Shown piece by piece: positions 4,876-5,116 of a stretch of DNA of 5,116 nt. The notes beneath the pieces were generated by a model. It made no database searches. It was not told the DNA's origin and was given only the letters and a program-made list of their open reading frames with translations. A program made the translations under genes and the position numbers. The stretch is from assembly GCA_026419655.1 (NCBI GenBank), contig JANZZA010000551.1, forward strand, positions 1 to 5,116, given 5' to 3'. This stretch comes from Armatimonadota bacterium. Its GTDB lineage: Bacteria; Armatimonadota; Zipacnadia; Zipacnadales; FEN-943. The first letter of the stretch is position 1. Each line of letters begins with the position of its first letter.

Positions 4876-5116
4876 GGCCGAGTATCTTCCCCAGGAAGGC
4901 CGCGCGGTAGGCCATCTTGCGCCTGAGCTCGCCGGAGCAGTGACGATAGCAACTTACAATGAAGCCGAGAACCTTCCTGAGCTGCTGGAGCGGTTGCTGG
5001 GGCTGGAGCCTCAAGTCGGGGTGGTGGTGGTAGACGACGCATCCCCTGACGGGACGGGGGAGCTTGGCGATGAATGGGCAGCACGGGTTCCCGGCCGGGT
5101 CGTGGTGATACACCGT
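4862..5116 (+). CDS. Glycosyltransferase family 2, probable polyprenol-phosphate mannose synthase (partial, 5' end)
   Basis: Eighty-five residues are visible before the window ends. TYNEAENLPELLERLL (31-46) and VVVVDDASPDGTGELGDEWA (54-73) are the nucleotide-sugar-binding hallmarks of DPM1-like GT2 enzymes; the DD pair at 58-59 would help bind the metal and sugar nucleotide. Such enzymes transfer mannose (or another hexose) from a GDP-sugar to a polyprenyl phosphate at the inner face of the membrane, supplying lipid-linked sugars for glycan or protein modification. The acceptor-side part and any C-terminal membrane segments are out of view. The start is ATG at 4862, with GGAG 7 nt upstream and a near-consensus promoter before it. 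This gives a 26-residue leader (MIRIRAEYLPQEG...) before VTIATYNE, longer than usual; GTG at 4940 would remove it but has no well-spaced ribosome site. The gene is transcribed divergently from the importer. Other GT2 donors or acceptors remain possible. Confidence 0.88.
   Translation, partial: MIRIRAEYLPQEGRAVGHLAPELAGAVTIATYNEAENLPELLERLLGLEPQVGVVVVDDASPDGTGELGDEWAARVPGRVVVIHR

Noticed and set aside
4775..5113. Minus-strand open frame of 112 codons at the right edge
   Set aside because: It lies opposite the glycosyltransferase gene, which has clear family motifs, a ribosome site and a promoter. The minus frame is rich in Arg, Pro and His and has no recognisable domain.

Overview
The window is moderately GC-rich bacterial DNA with GTG and TTG starts, clear Shine-Dalgarno sites and sigma70-like promoters. 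The species cannot be read from it. The style of the lipoprotein sugar-binding protein resembles those of Armatimonadota, Planctomycetota and similar phyla, but that is a weak inference from remembered family sequences.

Layout, left to right. Positions 1-55 hold the start of a minus-strand gene that runs off the left edge; its first 18 codons read as a signal peptide behind a perfect AGGAGG. Positions 56-360 are non-coding and carry one copy of a 121-bp repeat (144-264) and a stem-loop just past the permease stop. Positions 361-4150 are a complete minus-strand ABC sugar importer of the RbsBAC type, transcribed from right to left: substrate-binding lipoprotein (3104-4150), double-domain ATPase (1530-3053), permease (361-1344). 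The two intercistronic gaps (50 and 185 bp) contain small stem-loops that may tune the relative output of the three genes. A sigma70-like promoter (4209-4237) and a possible operator (4251-4274) lie upstream of the lipoprotein gene.

Positions 4151-4861 are a 711-bp divergent intergenic region. Besides the importer promoter it holds two further copies of the repeat in tandem, 4 bp apart (4446-4606 and 4611-4731), and a strong-looking plus-strand promoter (4769-4797). This promoter serves the 5' end of a family 2 glycosyltransferase (4862 to the right edge), probably a polyprenol/dolichol-phosphate mannose synthase.

The three transporter proteins form one import machine: the lipoprotein captures a sugar, the permease forms the channel, and the ATPase drives uptake. 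The substrate is not determined. No kinase, isomerase or regulator gene is in view. The least explained feature is the repeat family: about 120 bp, imperfect terminal inverted repeats with a GACTGTTGCAAA core, nested internal palindromes, no transposase, and copies in opposite orientation on either side of the importer. It looks like a non-autonomous MITE-type element.
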